From an uncultured Slackia sp. (GTDB lineage Bacteria > Actinomycetota > Coriobacteriia > Coriobacteriales > Eggerthellaceae): a DNA stretch of 64,000 bases. The notes beneath the pieces were generated by a model. The model was not told the origin of the DNA. It worked only from the letters and a program-made list of their open reading frames with translations, and did no database searches. Positions 47,012-56,151 of the stretch are shown here, one piece after another. The DNA lies in contig NZ_CALUMA010000047.1 in assembly GCF_944321625.1 (NCBI RefSeq), forward strand, positions 62,001 to 126,000. The letters are read 5' to 3'. The number at the start of each line of letters is the position of its first letter. The stretch's first letter is position 1. Made by a program: the position numbers and the translations under genes.

Positions 47012-48658
47012 TTACTTCCCCAGCCTCTTTTCGAGCGCATCGTTGATGGTCTTCAGCGCCTTGATGCGCGCGTAGTACTTGTTGGTGGATTCCAGGATGG
47101 TCCACGGCGCATACTCGGTCGAGGTCAGGCGGAACATATCATTAATCGCAGAGGCGTACTGCGGTGCCTTGTCGCGATTGCGCCAATCCTCAGGCGTGAT
47201 CTTCCACTGCTTCTCAGGCGTGTTCTCGCGCTCGATGAAGCGACGCAGCTGCTCGTCGCGGTCAACCGCCACCCAGAACTTGATCAGCAGCGCGCCCCAC
47301 GCATTGAGCTCCTGCTCGAACTCGTTGATCTCATCGTACGCGCGACCCCACTCCTCGGGGCTGGCGAACCCTTCCACGCGCTCCACCAGCACGCGGCCGT
47401 ACCAGCTGCGATCGTAAATGCCCACATGGCCGGCACGCGGCAGACGCGTCCAGTAGCGCCACAGATGCGGATGCATCAGCTCGGGCTTGGTAGGTGCCGG
47501 GCTGGGGAAGATCGTGTACGCACGCGCATCGATCGCCTGCGCCACACGCTTGATGCTGCCGCCCTTGCCGGCCGCATCGTCACCCTCATACACCAGCATC
47601 AGCGGCACGCGCGCCAGATACATCTCAAGCTCCAGCTCGCCCAGACGCTTCTGCTCGCGCTTCAACTCCTCGCGATACTCCTCGCGCGTGAGCGCCAGTG
47701 AATAGTCGATATCCTCCAGGCGCGGCGGATGTTTAACCATGGTGAAGCGCGAATGACGCGGAGCGAGCGCAGCCGCCTCTTCTGCCTGGCGCTGGGCCTC
47801 CTCCATCACACGCGCGGTCTCCTCATCGGAGCGATTGCGCGGGTCGGTAGCAGCGAGCAGACCGGCGCTGTTCTGCTGGGCCTTGAGCGCCGCCGCAGCA
47901 GCCGCAGGATCGGCGCCCTTTTCCAGTGCGCGCTCCATCGCATTAACGATGGTCTGGGCAATCACCAGGTTGGCGGTACGCTTGTCCTCGCCGTTGACGA
48001 TGGTCCAGCGCGCGAAATCGTAGTCGGTCATGCGCAAAAGCTCGTCGTAGCGCTCATACGTCTCGTCGTAGTCTTTCAGATGCTTAAGATCGCGATCGGT
48101 CACGCGCCACGCGGTGGAAGGATTGCTGCGCAGCTCCTTCAGGCGCTTCTTCTGCGCCTCTTTGGAAACATGCACGAAGAACTTCACGATCACGTAGCCG
48201 TCGGCGGCAAGCTGGCGCTCGAATTCACCCGCAGCGGCGCGATACGTGAGCGTCATGTCCTCTTTGTCGGTATACAGCAGACGACGGGCGGCCGCGGTAT
48301 ACCAGCCGCGCTCGTAGATGGTCATGTCGCCGCGCGGCCCAAGGGCGTCCCAGAACTCCTGCATAAGCGGTTGGAAACCCGTCACGCCGGTGCCCATGTC
48401 GCGGAAGCGCTTGGCCTCCTCCTCGTCGAAGTTGGAGAGCACATGCACATGCGTGGCGCGGGCGTCAAGGTTGTGAAGCAAGTCGCCAATGCGGCTGCCC
48501 TTGCCGGCACCTTTCCAGCCCTCGAATAGCACCACGAGGCCCAGGCCTTCCGAGCGGGCCTTCTGCTGCAGCACCACAAGTTTGGACAGCAGGGCGTCGT
48601 AAGCGGGCTTATATTCCTCCTTGGGAGTCCTGATGGAAAGATCGACCTGTTCGAGCAT
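47012..48658 (-). CDS. pap: polyphosphate:AMP phosphotransferase (two-domain PPK2)
   Basis: Protein of 548 residues made of two PPK2-type kinase domains in tandem. Walker A sequences are FEGWKGAGKGSRI in the first half and YEGDDAAGKGGSI in the second. The second half also has PTKPELMHPHLWRYWTRLP and YDRSWYGRV, the PPK2 core. Two-domain PPK2 proteins (class II) use polyphosphate to phosphorylate AMP to ADP. The ATG at 48658 (MLEQVDLSIRTPKEEY) is chosen over an upstream frame without a site. It is divergent from ppk1 at 49061, which makes the polymer it uses. Confidence 0.9.
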   Translation of the reverse strand: MLEQVDLSIRTPKEEYKPAYDALLSKLVVLQQKARSEGLGLVVLFEGWKGAGKGSRIGDLLHNLDARATHVHVLSNFDEEEAKRFRDMGTGVTGFQPLMQEFWDALGPRGDMTIYERGWYTAAARRLLYTDKEDMTLTYRAAAGEFERQLAADGYVIVKFFVHVSKEAQKKRLKELRSNPSTAWRVTDRDLKHLKDYDETYERYDELLRMTDYDFARWTIVNGEDKRTANLVIAQTIVNAMERALEKGADPAAAAAALKAQQNSAGLLAATDPRNRSDEETARVMEEAQRQAEEAAALAPRHSRFTMVKHPPRLEDIDYSLALTREEYREELKREQKRLGELELEMYLARVPLMLVYEGDDAAGKGGSIKRVAQAIDARAYTIFPSPAPTKPELMHPHLWRYWTRLPRAGHVGIYDRSWYGRVLVERVEGFASPEEWGRAYDEINEFEQELNAWGALLIKFWVAVDRDEQLRRFIERENTPEKQWKITPEDWRNRDKAPQYASAINDMFRLTSTEYAPWTILESTNKYYARIKALKTINDALEKRLGK

Positions 48659-49060
48659 GGAGCTACCTGCTTTCTCTCGCGCAACGACCCCTGAGTCGGC
48701 GGGGACGCGCATCTCCCTCGGCGTGCGCCGCTTCCGTGACCGCCGTTCGCGTTCGGCGACGTGCCGCTCGCATTCTGGCGTGCCTTTCTATTTTACGCGA
48801 ATTTGACCTTGAGGCCTTCACCAATTGCTCCATGTCGGATAAGACGCCTCACGTACGGAAACAATGGAGTAACCGCTCCTCGAATCGCGCGCCTGCGCGC
48901 GGAAACAAACACTTCAACCGCTATAATGAAATTGTGGTCGGCTACACGCAAGTCGCATCACTTTTGTACACATGACAAGGCGTCCCGCGTTCGCGCGGCT
49001 CCTTCCAAGAGCCCAACACGTCTCAGCGGTTCGCATGCAAGAGCTCGAGGAGGGATCCAC
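48659..49060. promoter_or_regulatory. divergent pap / ppk1 control region
   Basis: A 402-bp region. TATAAT at 48922-48927 is the best -10 for ppk1, giving a leader of about 130 nt; the -35 17 bp upstream (GCGGAA) is poor, so activator control is possible. The remainder is GC-rich with no gene. The shared region would allow joint control of polyphosphate making and use. Confidence 0.45.
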
Positions 49061-51850
49061 ATGGCGGACGACATCACCACCACGGCGGAAGGCGGCGAAG
49101 CAAGCGGCCGCAAGGCCGCAACGGCTACGTCCGACAAATCCGAGAAAAAAGCCAAAGACGGCAAGAACAAGACGGTCAAATCCCGCCCCAGCCGCAAGCC
49201 CTACATGCAGAACCGCGAGCTTTCGTGGCTCGAGTTCAATAAGCGCGTGCTTGACCAGTCCACCGATCCCGCCGTGCCCCTGCTTGAGCGCATGAAGTTC
49301 ATCGCCATCTGGCGCTCCAATCTCGAAGAGTTCTTCATGGTGCGTGTGGGCAGTCTGCTCGATCTGGAGCTCGCCAAAGAGGTCGTTTATGACAGCAAAA
49401 CAGGCATGACCCCGGCAGAGCAGCTCGATGCCGTGTATGCGCGCGTGCGCGAGCTGACCCCTAAAGCGTCGGAGGATTTCCGCATGGTGCGCCACCAGCT
49501 CGAAGCGGCCGGCATTCACCAACTCTACCCCGACGAGCTCACCCCCGCCCAGCTTGAAGAGCTGGACGACTACATGGAGATGAACGTGCTGCCGCTCGTC
49601 TCCCCGCAGATCATCAACTCGCTGCACCCGTTCCCCCATCTGGAAAACGGCGCGCTCTATATAGCCGTGCGCTTGGACGACCAGGCCGAGCCCGAAAAGG
49701 CAAAAGCCCGCGCCAAGGCCGCCGAGAACGTAATCATGGGCATCATCCCCATGCCGCGCGACTGCAACCGCATCATTCCGCTGAAAGATCCCAACGGCGG
49801 CTACGCCTTCATTCTGCTGGAGCACGCCCTTGAGATGGCGGCCGACCACATCTTCGAGATGTACCCGGTCAAGCACGCCAACGTGATCCAGGTGACGCGC
49901 AACGCTGACCTTGATATGCACGAGGAATCCGACGAATACGACGAGGATTTCCGCAGCCACATGCAGCGCATCCTGAAGAAGCGCGGCCGCCTTGCCCCTG
50001 TGCGCCTGGAGAGCGAGCGCCCGCTTTCGGACACCACCGAGCGCTTCCTGTGCAAGCGCCTCGGCCTCAAGCGCAACCAGGTGTACTCCGTGGGCATGCC
50101 GCTTGACATGGGTTATTCCTGGGGTCTGGCGGGGCTGATTGGCTCCGAGCGCGCCGCTGCGCTCACCGATGAACCGGCAAGCCCGCAGTGGCCCGACTGC
50201 CTGGTGCGCGGCGTGAGCGTCATCGAGCAGGTCCAGCACAAGGATGTCATGCTCTCCTACCCCTACGAATCCATGGACCCGTTCGTGCACCTGCTGCAGG
50301 AAGCCGCCATCGACCCGGATGTCATCTCCATCAAGATCACGCTGTACCGCCTGGCCAGCCAGTCGCGCCTGGCCGAGGCCCTGATCACCGCCGCCGAAAA
50401 CGGCAAGGAGGTCACGGCGCTGTTCGAGCTGCGTGCCCGTTTCGACGAGAGCAACAACATCGAGTGGTCGCAGCGCTTTGAGCAGGCCGGATGCAATATC
50501 ATCTACGGCTTCCGCGACTTCAAGGTGCACTCCAAGATCTGCGCCATCACGCGCCGCGGCAAGGACGGCCTGCAGTTCATCACGCAGCTGGGCACCGGCA
50601 ACTACAACGAAAAGACGGCCAAGCTCTACACCGACCTGTCCATGATTACCTGCGATCCCCAGATCGGCATGGACGCGTCCAAGTTCTTCCGCAACATGCA
50701 GCTTGAGACCATCGCCGATGACTACAAGCGCCTGTGGGTGGCCCCGCTCATGATCAAACAGAACATCTGCGCCGCCATCGACGAGGAGATTGCCAAGGCC
50801 CAGGCTGGCAAGCCGTGCGGCATCATGATGAAGACCAACTCGGTGACCGACAAAGACGTCATTGAGAAGCTTGCCGAGGCCAGCCGCGCCGGCGTGAAGG
50901 CAACGCTGCTCGTGCGCGGCATCTCGTGCCTGGTGCCCGGCGTGCCCGGCCATACTGAGAACATCCGCGTGGTGAGCGTGGTGGGCCGCGAGCTTGAGCA
51001 TTCTCGCATCTACATGTTCGGCGCCGAGGACGACCCCGAGCGCAAGATTTATCTGTCCAGCGCCGACCTGATGACCCGCAACCTGGACAAGCGCGTGGAA
51101 ATCGCCTGGCCGGTGAGCGATCCCGACCTGCGCGCCAAGGTTGTGAACTACTACAACACTATGCTCTCCGACACCGCCAAGCTGCGCGAGCTCAAGCCCA
51201 ACGGCGCCTACACCGAGCTGTATCACTTCGTTCCGCGCCGCCCCGACGGCAGCTTCGCCGCCAAGCCGTTCGACGCGCAGGATCACCTGATCAAGGAGGC
51301 CTATATCGCCGCCGAGCGTGCCCCGAAGGCGCCGAGCCGCGACTTCATCATGCATGCGGTGAGCACGCAAATCGAGGCGCTTGACGAGGAGGCACGCGAT
51401 GACGAGGCCGCCTTGGATTACGAGCGCGTTCCCGCCCGTCGCGCAAGCGCCATCGATTCGGAGATGGAATCCGAAAGCGCCGGCTATCAGGGTAAAAACG
51501 ATAGCGACACGACCAACACCGCTGATTACGACGGTGGCATGAGCGACCTGGATGAACCGGCAGACTCCGCCGCTGAGGAAAAGGCTGCTCCGGCCGCTGA
51601 GGCCAAGCCCGCGGTTTCCGCCCCCGAGGTTGAGGTGAAGCCGGAAGCTGAGCCCGCCGAGGCGCCCGCTCCCGAAGCCAAACCCGAGCCCAAGCCCACG
51701 GTGAGCCAGCGTATCGAGACCGCGGAGGCTGCCAAGGCAGAGGCAGCGGCACCTGCCGAGCAGGCCGCAGCGCCTACGGCAGAGCCCGCGCCCGCTCCAG
51801 CCGAAGAGCCCAAGAAGAAGGGCTTCTTCGCCAGGTTGTTTGGCAAGTAG
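49061..51850 (+). CDS. ppk1: polyphosphate kinase 1
   Basis: Enzyme of 929 residues that joins phosphates from ATP into inorganic polyphosphate. Motifs seen: NRELSWLEFNKRVL at the start of the PPK N domain, LYRLASQSRLAEALITAAENG, the phospho-His in RDFKVHSKICAITRR, QLGTGNYNEKTAKLYTD, and the second His in LEHSRIYMFG. The ATG at 49061 follows GAGGAGGG and gives an extra charged N-terminus of about 45 residues before the conserved part. After about residue 780 comes a low-complexity Ala/Pro/Glu tail of about 140 residues that ends KKKGFFARLFGK, a cationic amphipathic end unlike the compact E. coli enzyme. Confidence 0.96.
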   Translation: MADDITTTAEGGEASGRKAATATSDKSEKKAKDGKNKTVKSRPSRKPYMQNRELSWLEFNKRVLDQSTDPAVPLLERMKFIAIWRSNLEEFFMVRVGSLLDLELAKEVVYDSKTGMTPAEQLDAVYARVRELTPKASEDFRMVRHQLEAAGIHQLYPDELTPAQLEELDDYMEMNVLPLVSPQIINSLHPFPHLENGALYIAVRLDDQAEPEKAKARAKAAENVIMGIIPMPRDCNRIIPLKDPNGGYAFILLEHALEMAADHIFEMYPVKHANVIQVTRNADLDMHEESDEYDEDFRSHMQRILKKRGRLAPVRLESERPLSDTTERFLCKRLGLKRNQVYSVGMPLDMGYSWGLAGLIGSERAAALTDEPASPQWPDCLVRGVSVIEQVQHKDVMLSYPYESMDPFVHLLQEAAIDPDVISIKITLYRLASQSRLAEALITAAENGKEVTALFELRARFDESNNIEWSQRFEQAGCNIIYGFRDFKVHSKICAITRRGKDGLQFITQLGTGNYNEKTAKLYTDLSMITCDPQIGMDASKFFRNMQLETIADDYKRLWVAPLMIKQNICAAIDEEIAKAQAGKPCGIMMKTNSVTDKDVIEKLAEASRAGVKATLLVRGISCLVPGVPGHTENIRVVSVVGRELEHSRIYMFGAEDDPERKIYLSSADLMTRNLDKRVEIAWPVSDPDLRAKVVNYYNTMLSDTAKLRELKPNGAYTELYHFVPRRPDGSFAAKPFDAQDHLIKEAYIAAERAPKAPSRDFIMHAVSTQIEALDEEARDDEAALDYERVPARRASAIDSEMESESAGYQGKNDSDTTNTADYDGGMSDLDEPADSAAEEKAAPAAEAKPAVSAPEVEVKPEAEPAEAPAPEAKPEPKPTVSQRIETAEAAKAEAAAPAEQAAAPTAEPAPAPAEEPKKKGFFARLFGK

Positions 51851-51883
51851 GCAATTAAGCGCCTAGACCATATCGTTAGATTG

Positions 51884-51914
51884 GGGGCGAATCCTTCGGG
51901 ATTCGCCCCTTTTC
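51884..51914 (+). terminator. ppk1 terminator with TTCG loop
   Basis: An 11-bp perfect stem, GGGGCGAATCC / GGATTCGCCCC, closed by a TTCG tetraloop and followed by TTTTCTT. It lies 34 bp past the ppk1 stop. Confidence 0.92.
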
Positions 51915-51972
51915 TTGCACGACTCTTTCGCAACGATGCTTCATGCCCATCACTGAGTATTACCGAATAAGG

Positions 51973-52011
51973 TTTACTGAATTATTTTTCAGTGAACTAT
52001 GATTCAGTAAA
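51973..52011. repeat. ACTGAAT inverted repeat between convergent genes
   Basis: TTTACTGAAT (51973-51982) and its exact reverse complement ATTCAGTAAA (52002-52011) flank an AT-rich centre with another TTTCAGT at 51987-51993. A related CACTGAGTATT lies at 51951-51961. The cluster sits between the 3' ends of ppk1 and cca, where no promoter is needed, so it may be a remnant or a site for a chromosome or mobile-element protein. Confidence 0.65.
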
Positions 52012-52030
52012 TTTGGCCACGACAGGAGAG

Positions 52031-53458
52031 CTACTCCCCGGAGCGGGCATGCTTGCGCTGGTTCTCAGCCTTGCGATGGAGCGCGCGGTACATGCCCAGG
52101 CACTGCGTGAGCGCCTCGCCTTTGGAAACGCCCGCCAGACGCACCTTGTGAGCGAACCGCAGCACCTCACCCATCTCAGGGCCCGACTCGACCCCGGCGG
52201 CAATCAGGTCATCGCCCTTCACATACGGACGAGCCATGAGTTCCTGGAAGGCATGAAGATGCCCCGCCAACCTATCCGCCACCGTAGCAAACGGCTCACC
52301 GCCCGTGCTGCCTTCCCAGTCGGACTGCGCCAGCAGGCACAAATCGGCTGGACAGCAGCTCTCGTCGAACAGCTTGGTGAACGACTTCTGCTTCGCATTG
52401 GCGTTGAGCAGCGAACCGGGACGCATGTGCAGCTTGACCATGTTCAGCACATACTGCTTGAGGCGCTTCTCGTGGAACACGCGGTCCATGAACGCCGCAG
52501 CCACCTCGACGCCCTCGTTCTCGTGGCCGTACGATACGATGCGGCCCGTCTCCAGCCTGAACGTGGTTTTGGGTTTGCCCATGTCGTGGCACAGCGCCGC
52601 GAGCATCAGGCCCAAAGGCCAGCTTGCCTGATCGCGTAGCGTGGCGGCGCAGTCCAGAACGAGCATGGTGTGCTCGAACACGTCCCCTTCGGGATGGAAA
52701 CAAGGGTTTTGCTCCACGCCGATGAGCGCGTTCACCTCGTCGAACCAGCCTTCGAGCTGGTCCATCTCGCGAAGCATGCAGAAATAGATTGAAGGGCGCC
52801 GCGCTTTGAGGAGCGCCTTCTTGGTTTCCTCGGCAATGCGCTCATGGGGCAGATGCTCAAGCGACATGGTGCGACAGAGCTCAATGGTGGACGCATCAAT
52901 GCGCATATCGAAGCGGGCGGCGAACTGCGCGGCTCGCAACACGCGCAGTGGATCTTCGCCAAATGTGCGTCCGTCGACATGCCTGATTACGCCCGCGCGC
53001 AGATCATCCGCACCGCCGTAACAGTCAACCACCTCGCCCGTCAGCACGTCCTGATACAGCGCGTTCATAGTGAAATCGCGGCGGCGAGCAGCCTCTTTAA
53101 TTCCCAGCGCTGGGTCAACTTGCACCTCAAAGTCGCGGTGTCCCTTGCCAACGCACACCTCGGTACGCGGGAGCGCCACGTCGATATCGTTGCCGAAAAG
53201 CTTATAGATGCCGAAGGATTCGCCCACACGCATCACGGTGCCGAACTCGCTCAGGATCCGCTCGAGCGTTTCCTGGCCAACGCCGTGAACCTCGATATCC
53301 AGATCCTTGGTATCGCGGCCCAGAATCGCATCGCGCACGCATCCGCCCACGAAGTACGCGCGCCCGCCCCGTGCCGCAACCGCCCGAGCGAACTCTCTCG
53401 CACACGTAATCTCGGGGGAGTCCAAGCGCTCGTATTGTCCTTCGCCTGCAGTCGCCAT
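52031..53458 (-). CDS. cca: tRNA nucleotidyltransferase (CCA-adding) with HD domain
   Basis: Enzyme of 475 residues that completes tRNA 3' ends. The polymerase domain has FVGGCVRDAILGRDTKDLD with the catalytic Asp pair, then RRDFTMNAL and EDPLRVLRAAQFAARF. A second part holds an HD phosphohydrolase domain (LAALCHDMGKPKTT; H then H-D), as in many bacterial CCA-type enzymes. The ATG at 53458 (MATAGEG) lies 7 nt after GGAGG; an in-frame TTG at 53464 is an alternative. It is leftward and convergent with ppk1. Confidence 0.9.
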   Translation of the reverse strand: MATAGEGQYERLDSPEITCAREFARAVAARGGRAYFVGGCVRDAILGRDTKDLDIEVHGVGQETLERILSEFGTVMRVGESFGIYKLFGNDIDVALPRTEVCVGKGHRDFEVQVDPALGIKEAARRRDFTMNALYQDVLTGEVVDCYGGADDLRAGVIRHVDGRTFGEDPLRVLRAAQFAARFDMRIDASTIELCRTMSLEHLPHERIAEETKKALLKARRPSIYFCMLREMDQLEGWFDEVNALIGVEQNPCFHPEGDVFEHTMLVLDCAATLRDQASWPLGLMLAALCHDMGKPKTTFRLETGRIVSYGHENEGVEVAAAFMDRVFHEKRLKQYVLNMVKLHMRPGSLLNANAKQKSFTKLFDESCCPADLCLLAQSDWEGSTGGEPFATVADRLAGHLHAFQELMARPYVKGDDLIAAGVESGPEMGEVLRFAHKVRLAGVSKGEALTQCLGMYRALHRKAENQRKHARSGE

Positions 53459-53526
53459 ACTCAAACCTCCGACCTATGCGTGCATTCGCCTTCCACTTCG
53501 CATCATACGCAAATGCGCCCAGAACG

Positions 53527-53560
53527 CAAAAGAACGCGCCGCGGCGAAAAGCCACGGCGC
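53527..53560 (-). terminator. terminator of the small membrane-protein gene
   Basis: On the minus strand GCGCCGTGGC and GCCGCGGCGC form a 10-bp stem with one G-U pair and a 5-nt loop, followed by GTTCTTTTGC. It lies just past the stop of the gene at 53597-53770 and before cca. Confidence 0.7.
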
Positions 53561-53596
53561 TTGGCGGATGCGGTTCGCTGACTTTAGGCAATCGTC

Positions 53597-53770
53597 CTAC
53601 TTCGAAGCGGCCTCCCAAGGGTAGCCGCCTTCGGTTCCGCTGCCAAAACCAAGATCGCCAAGGAAGTTGGCGATGACCGTAAGCGGCCAACCGGGATCGC
53701 CCCAAAGCCACACGCCTATGCCATAAATTGCGATAACAACAATGACGGGCAGCAAATCTTCAAGATCCAT
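53597..53770 (-). CDS. small single-pass membrane protein (57 residues)
   Basis: An open frame of 57 codons (MDLEDLLPVIVVIAIYGIGV...). The ATG at 53770 has a strong GGGAGGCGACC site 5-8 nt upstream, and codon use matches neighbours. Residues 7-24 form one membrane helix (LLPVIVVIAIYGIGVWLW); the rest is a short Gly-rich extracytoplasmic tail with WPLTVIANFLGDLG. I do not recognise the family. A terminator follows at 53527-53560, so it is a one-gene unit. Confidence 0.7.
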   Translation of the reverse strand: MDLEDLLPVIVVIAIYGIGVWLWGDPGWPLTVIANFLGDLGFGSGTEGGYPWEAASK

Positions 53771-53874
53771 GGTCGCCTCCCTTCGGCGTTGCTTATCTGT
53801 TAGCTTTATTCTCTCATGAACTGGGAAAACAACGCACGTTTGTTGCTGTTTTGTGCAAAAATGATCCGCCCTTG

Positions 53875-54840
53875 TTATTGCGTCGAATAAAAGAGGCGAT
53901 TCTGTCCATCCACGAAAATCGCGACGGCGATTTCGGGGCGGCTTTTGGCAAACTCGATACCGCCCTCAATACCCAGCGCGCACAGTGTGGTGGAAAAACC
54001 ATCGCAGTCAAAGCTCTTTGCCGCCACTACGGTGGCGCTTTCGACATCGGTCTGGATGGGCATGCCCGTACGCGGGTCTAAAATGTGACAATAACGCTTG
54101 CCGTTCAGCTCGAAGCAGCGTTCGTAAAGGCCGCTCGTCACCACTGAGCCATCCGTTAAATTCACGGCGCCGAGAATCTTGGATGTGTCCCGCGGATTGC
54201 GGATACCAACAGCAAAGGGGCTGCCGTCGGGCTTACCGCCGCCCACCACCACGTTGCCTCCCAGGTTGATAATAAAATGCATCACGCCGCAGTCGCGCAA
54301 AAGCTCGCCGAGCCTATCGGCAATCCATCCTTTTGCCGTGCCGCCCACATCTACCATAGCACCAGGATGCGAGAGCCGCGCCGTACGAGTGCCCGGCTCG
54401 CCACCAAGCTCGATGCCGCGCCAATCGACAAGCGCCAGCCGCCCTTGCAGCGCATCGGCATCAGGCATCACGCCTCGCTGGAAATCCCACAAGCTGGTGA
54501 GCGAACCTACCGTGATATCGAACCAACCAAGAGATTGCTCGCAATAGCGAAGACTTCCTTGCAGCAAATCATACGTTTCATCCGCAATTGCCACGGCGGC
54601 TCCACCCGCCGCATTCAGCCGCGACACATCACTATGCGGCAGCGTGCGCGAGAAAAGCCGCTCGTAGCGCCGGCACGCCTCTACCGCCCGAGAAAAGGCC
54701 GAGAACACCGCTCGCTCTTCCCCGTAGGCGCTCAAAGCCACCTCGGTGTTAAAAGCATAGAACGTACATTGGTGCGGTCCCTGCGGATCTTTGCCGCACA
54801 GGTAATCCACTTTATCTTCCAGGGGAATCGCATCGAGCAT
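53875..54840 (-). CDS. apbE: ApbE-family FAD:protein FMN transferase
   Basis: Protein of 321 residues that attaches FMN to Thr residues of flavoproteins outside the cytoplasm. Signatures: FFDITVGSL-like (WFDITVGSLTSLW), a metal- and FAD-binding MVDVGGTAKGWIADRL, HFIINLGGNVVVGG and HILDPRTGMPI. No signal peptide is seen at the chosen start (54840, MLDAIPLED; GAAAGG upstream), so it may be cytoplasmic or the start may be farther up. The neighbouring flavin reductase at 56152 and the two at 23586 and 27244 are possible substrates. Confidence 0.9.
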   Translation of the reverse strand: MLDAIPLEDKVDYLCGKDPQGPHQCTFYAFNTEVALSAYGEERAVFSAFSRAVEACRRYERLFSRTLPHSDVSRLNAAGGAAVAIADETYDLLQGSLRYCEQSLGWFDITVGSLTSLWDFQRGVMPDADALQGRLALVDWRGIELGGEPGTRTARLSHPGAMVDVGGTAKGWIADRLGELLRDCGVMHFIINLGGNVVVGGGKPDGSPFAVGIRNPRDTSKILGAVNLTDGSVVTSGLYERCFELNGKRYCHILDPRTGMPIQTDVESATVVAAKSFDCDGFSTTLCALGIEGGIEFAKSRPEIAVAIFVDGQNRLFYSTQ

Positions 54841-55259
54841 CGTGATGCCTTTCGTCAGTCTTCGCACAAGCATGAAGCACGCGCCGTCCATGGGCGCCGC
54901 AGAGTACCGCTGCATATTATAGAAGAGGTGTCTTCTGAACGCCGACGGCGAGCAGCGTCGCATGCGGCGTGGCGAGAATGGAGCCCGGAGTCTCGTACAT
55001 TGGCTGCGGTCATATGAGGCCCGCTACCTCGCATGGCCCGTAGTCGAATGGGGCCTGTATCTCGCATGGCCGGCGGGTCGCATGCGACCCGCCGGCCATA
55101 CATGAGACCGCAGTCGCACATGGGCTCAGCGTGCGCAAGCCAAAGCCCCTCCTTCTCAACGAAACCAACCATGAACAGCGCGTTGCATTCCAAAGCCGCG
55201 GCAATACGCCCTGATGCGTTTTGTTTATACTGGTCAATGGCCCATGAAAGGGGGCTTTT
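54841..55259. other. palindrome-rich divergent region apbE / iclR
   Basis: A 419-bp non-coding region. It contains a perfect 34-bp palindrome (55066-55099, centre GTCGCATGCGAC). Around it CTCGCATGGCC is repeated directly (55029-55039 and 55061-55071), and a TGCGGTC...ATG block occurs in both orientations near 55008-55020 and 55103-55120. It may form a cruciform, or it may be the IclR operator cluster. No gene is seen. Confidence 0.7.
55066..55099. repeat. 34-bp perfect palindrome
   Basis: ATGGCCGGCGGGTCGCA and its exact reverse complement meet with no spacer. It is 160 bp upstream of the iclR-family start and on the far side from apbE. Such a long uninterrupted palindrome is unstable in most bacteria and is kept only if useful or recent. 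Confidence 0.9.
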
Positions 55260-56030
55260 ATGGACAGCCGCGAAAAACAAACAATGCAGTCGCTCGAACG
55301 CGCCCTGGACGTACTTGAGGCGCTTTCAAGCTCCCATGGGGGAATTGGGGTATCGGAGCTCGCGATCAAAACGGGCCTGAGCAAAACCACCACGCATCGT
55401 ATTTTGCAGACCCTGGCAACCCGCGGATATGCCGAAAAAACTCTTTCCGGCGCTTACGAGTTAGGGTCGCAACCGTTTATCCTGATGAGTCGGCACATCA
55501 ATTCGCTCGAGCTTCAAGTTGAAGCTCGCCCGTATTTGCTTGCGCTTGAGCACGCCCTGAAGCTTCCGGCTTACCTGGGAGTGCTCGATGGCCCCTTCGT
55601 TTCCATCATCGGCAAAGAATCTGAGAGCAAAGCGGATGAAGATTTCACCCGCGTAGGAAAACGCTATCCCGCCCACTGTTCGTCAATGGGAAAGGTGCTT
55701 CTGTCGTGTCTTTCGGCTGAAGAGCTTGAGGAGGCGCTTTTCGATTTTACATTTGAGCCCCATACGCCCAACACCATTACAAACCGAAGGGATTTCGTGC
55801 GCTATTTGCGCACCGTCAGACGAAACGGATGGGCGGCCGACTGCGAGGAATCGGAATTCGACCACCGATGCATTGCGGCCCCCATTTTCGATTTCAGCGG
55901 CGAGGCCGTTGCGGCGGTAGGCGTAAGCGGATCAAACGGCGACCTCCCCGAGGAAGACTTTGCCGCCGTGGCGCACAAGGTTATGCGTGCGGCGGCGGGC
56001 ATTTCGCGACGCATGGGATACGTCGAGTGA
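55260..56030 (+). CDS. IclR-family transcriptional regulator
   Basis: Regulator of 256 residues. The N-terminal helix-turn-helix (LERALDVLEALSSS, SELAIKTGLSKTTTHRILQTL, about residues 11-55) and the C-terminal GAF-like effector domain (PAHCSSMGKVLLSCLSAEEL, about 137-156; CEESEFDHRCIAAPIFDFSG) are typical of IclR. The ATG at 55260 follows AAAGGGGG. It is convergent with the flavin reductase at 56152 and divergent from apbE; either may be controlled by it. The inducer is unknown. Confidence 0.9.
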   Translation: MDSREKQTMQSLERALDVLEALSSSHGGIGVSELAIKTGLSKTTTHRILQTLATRGYAEKTLSGAYELGSQPFILMSRHINSLELQVEARPYLLALEHALKLPAYLGVLDGPFVSIIGKESESKADEDFTRVGKRYPAHCSSMGKVLLSCLSAEELEEALFDFTFEPHTPNTITNRRDFVRYLRTVRRNGWAADCEESEFDHRCIAAPIFDFSGEAVAAVGVSGSNGDLPEEDFAAVAHKVMRAAAGISRRMGYVE

Positions 56031-56073
56031 GCCTTTACGCTGCAGCTTTGTCAGCGAGCGGCGCCCATTGTGC

Positions 56074-56112
56074 AAAACCGCCGGTGCGAGGAGGGACGCT
56101 GCCGGCGGTTTT
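56074..56112. terminator. bidirectional terminator
   Basis: An 11-bp perfect stem, AAAACCGCCGG / CCGGCGGTTTT (56074-56084 with 56102-56112), lies between the convergent iclR-family and flavin reductase genes. A-run and T-run on both sides allow termination in both directions. Confidence 0.9.
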
Positions 56113-56151
56113 GCCCTATATCGAACTGCTCAGTAGAATTAATTGTTTCAG

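Noticed and set aside
48914-51370. Leftward open frame of 818 codons
   Set aside because: Antisense to ppk1, whose motifs are certain.
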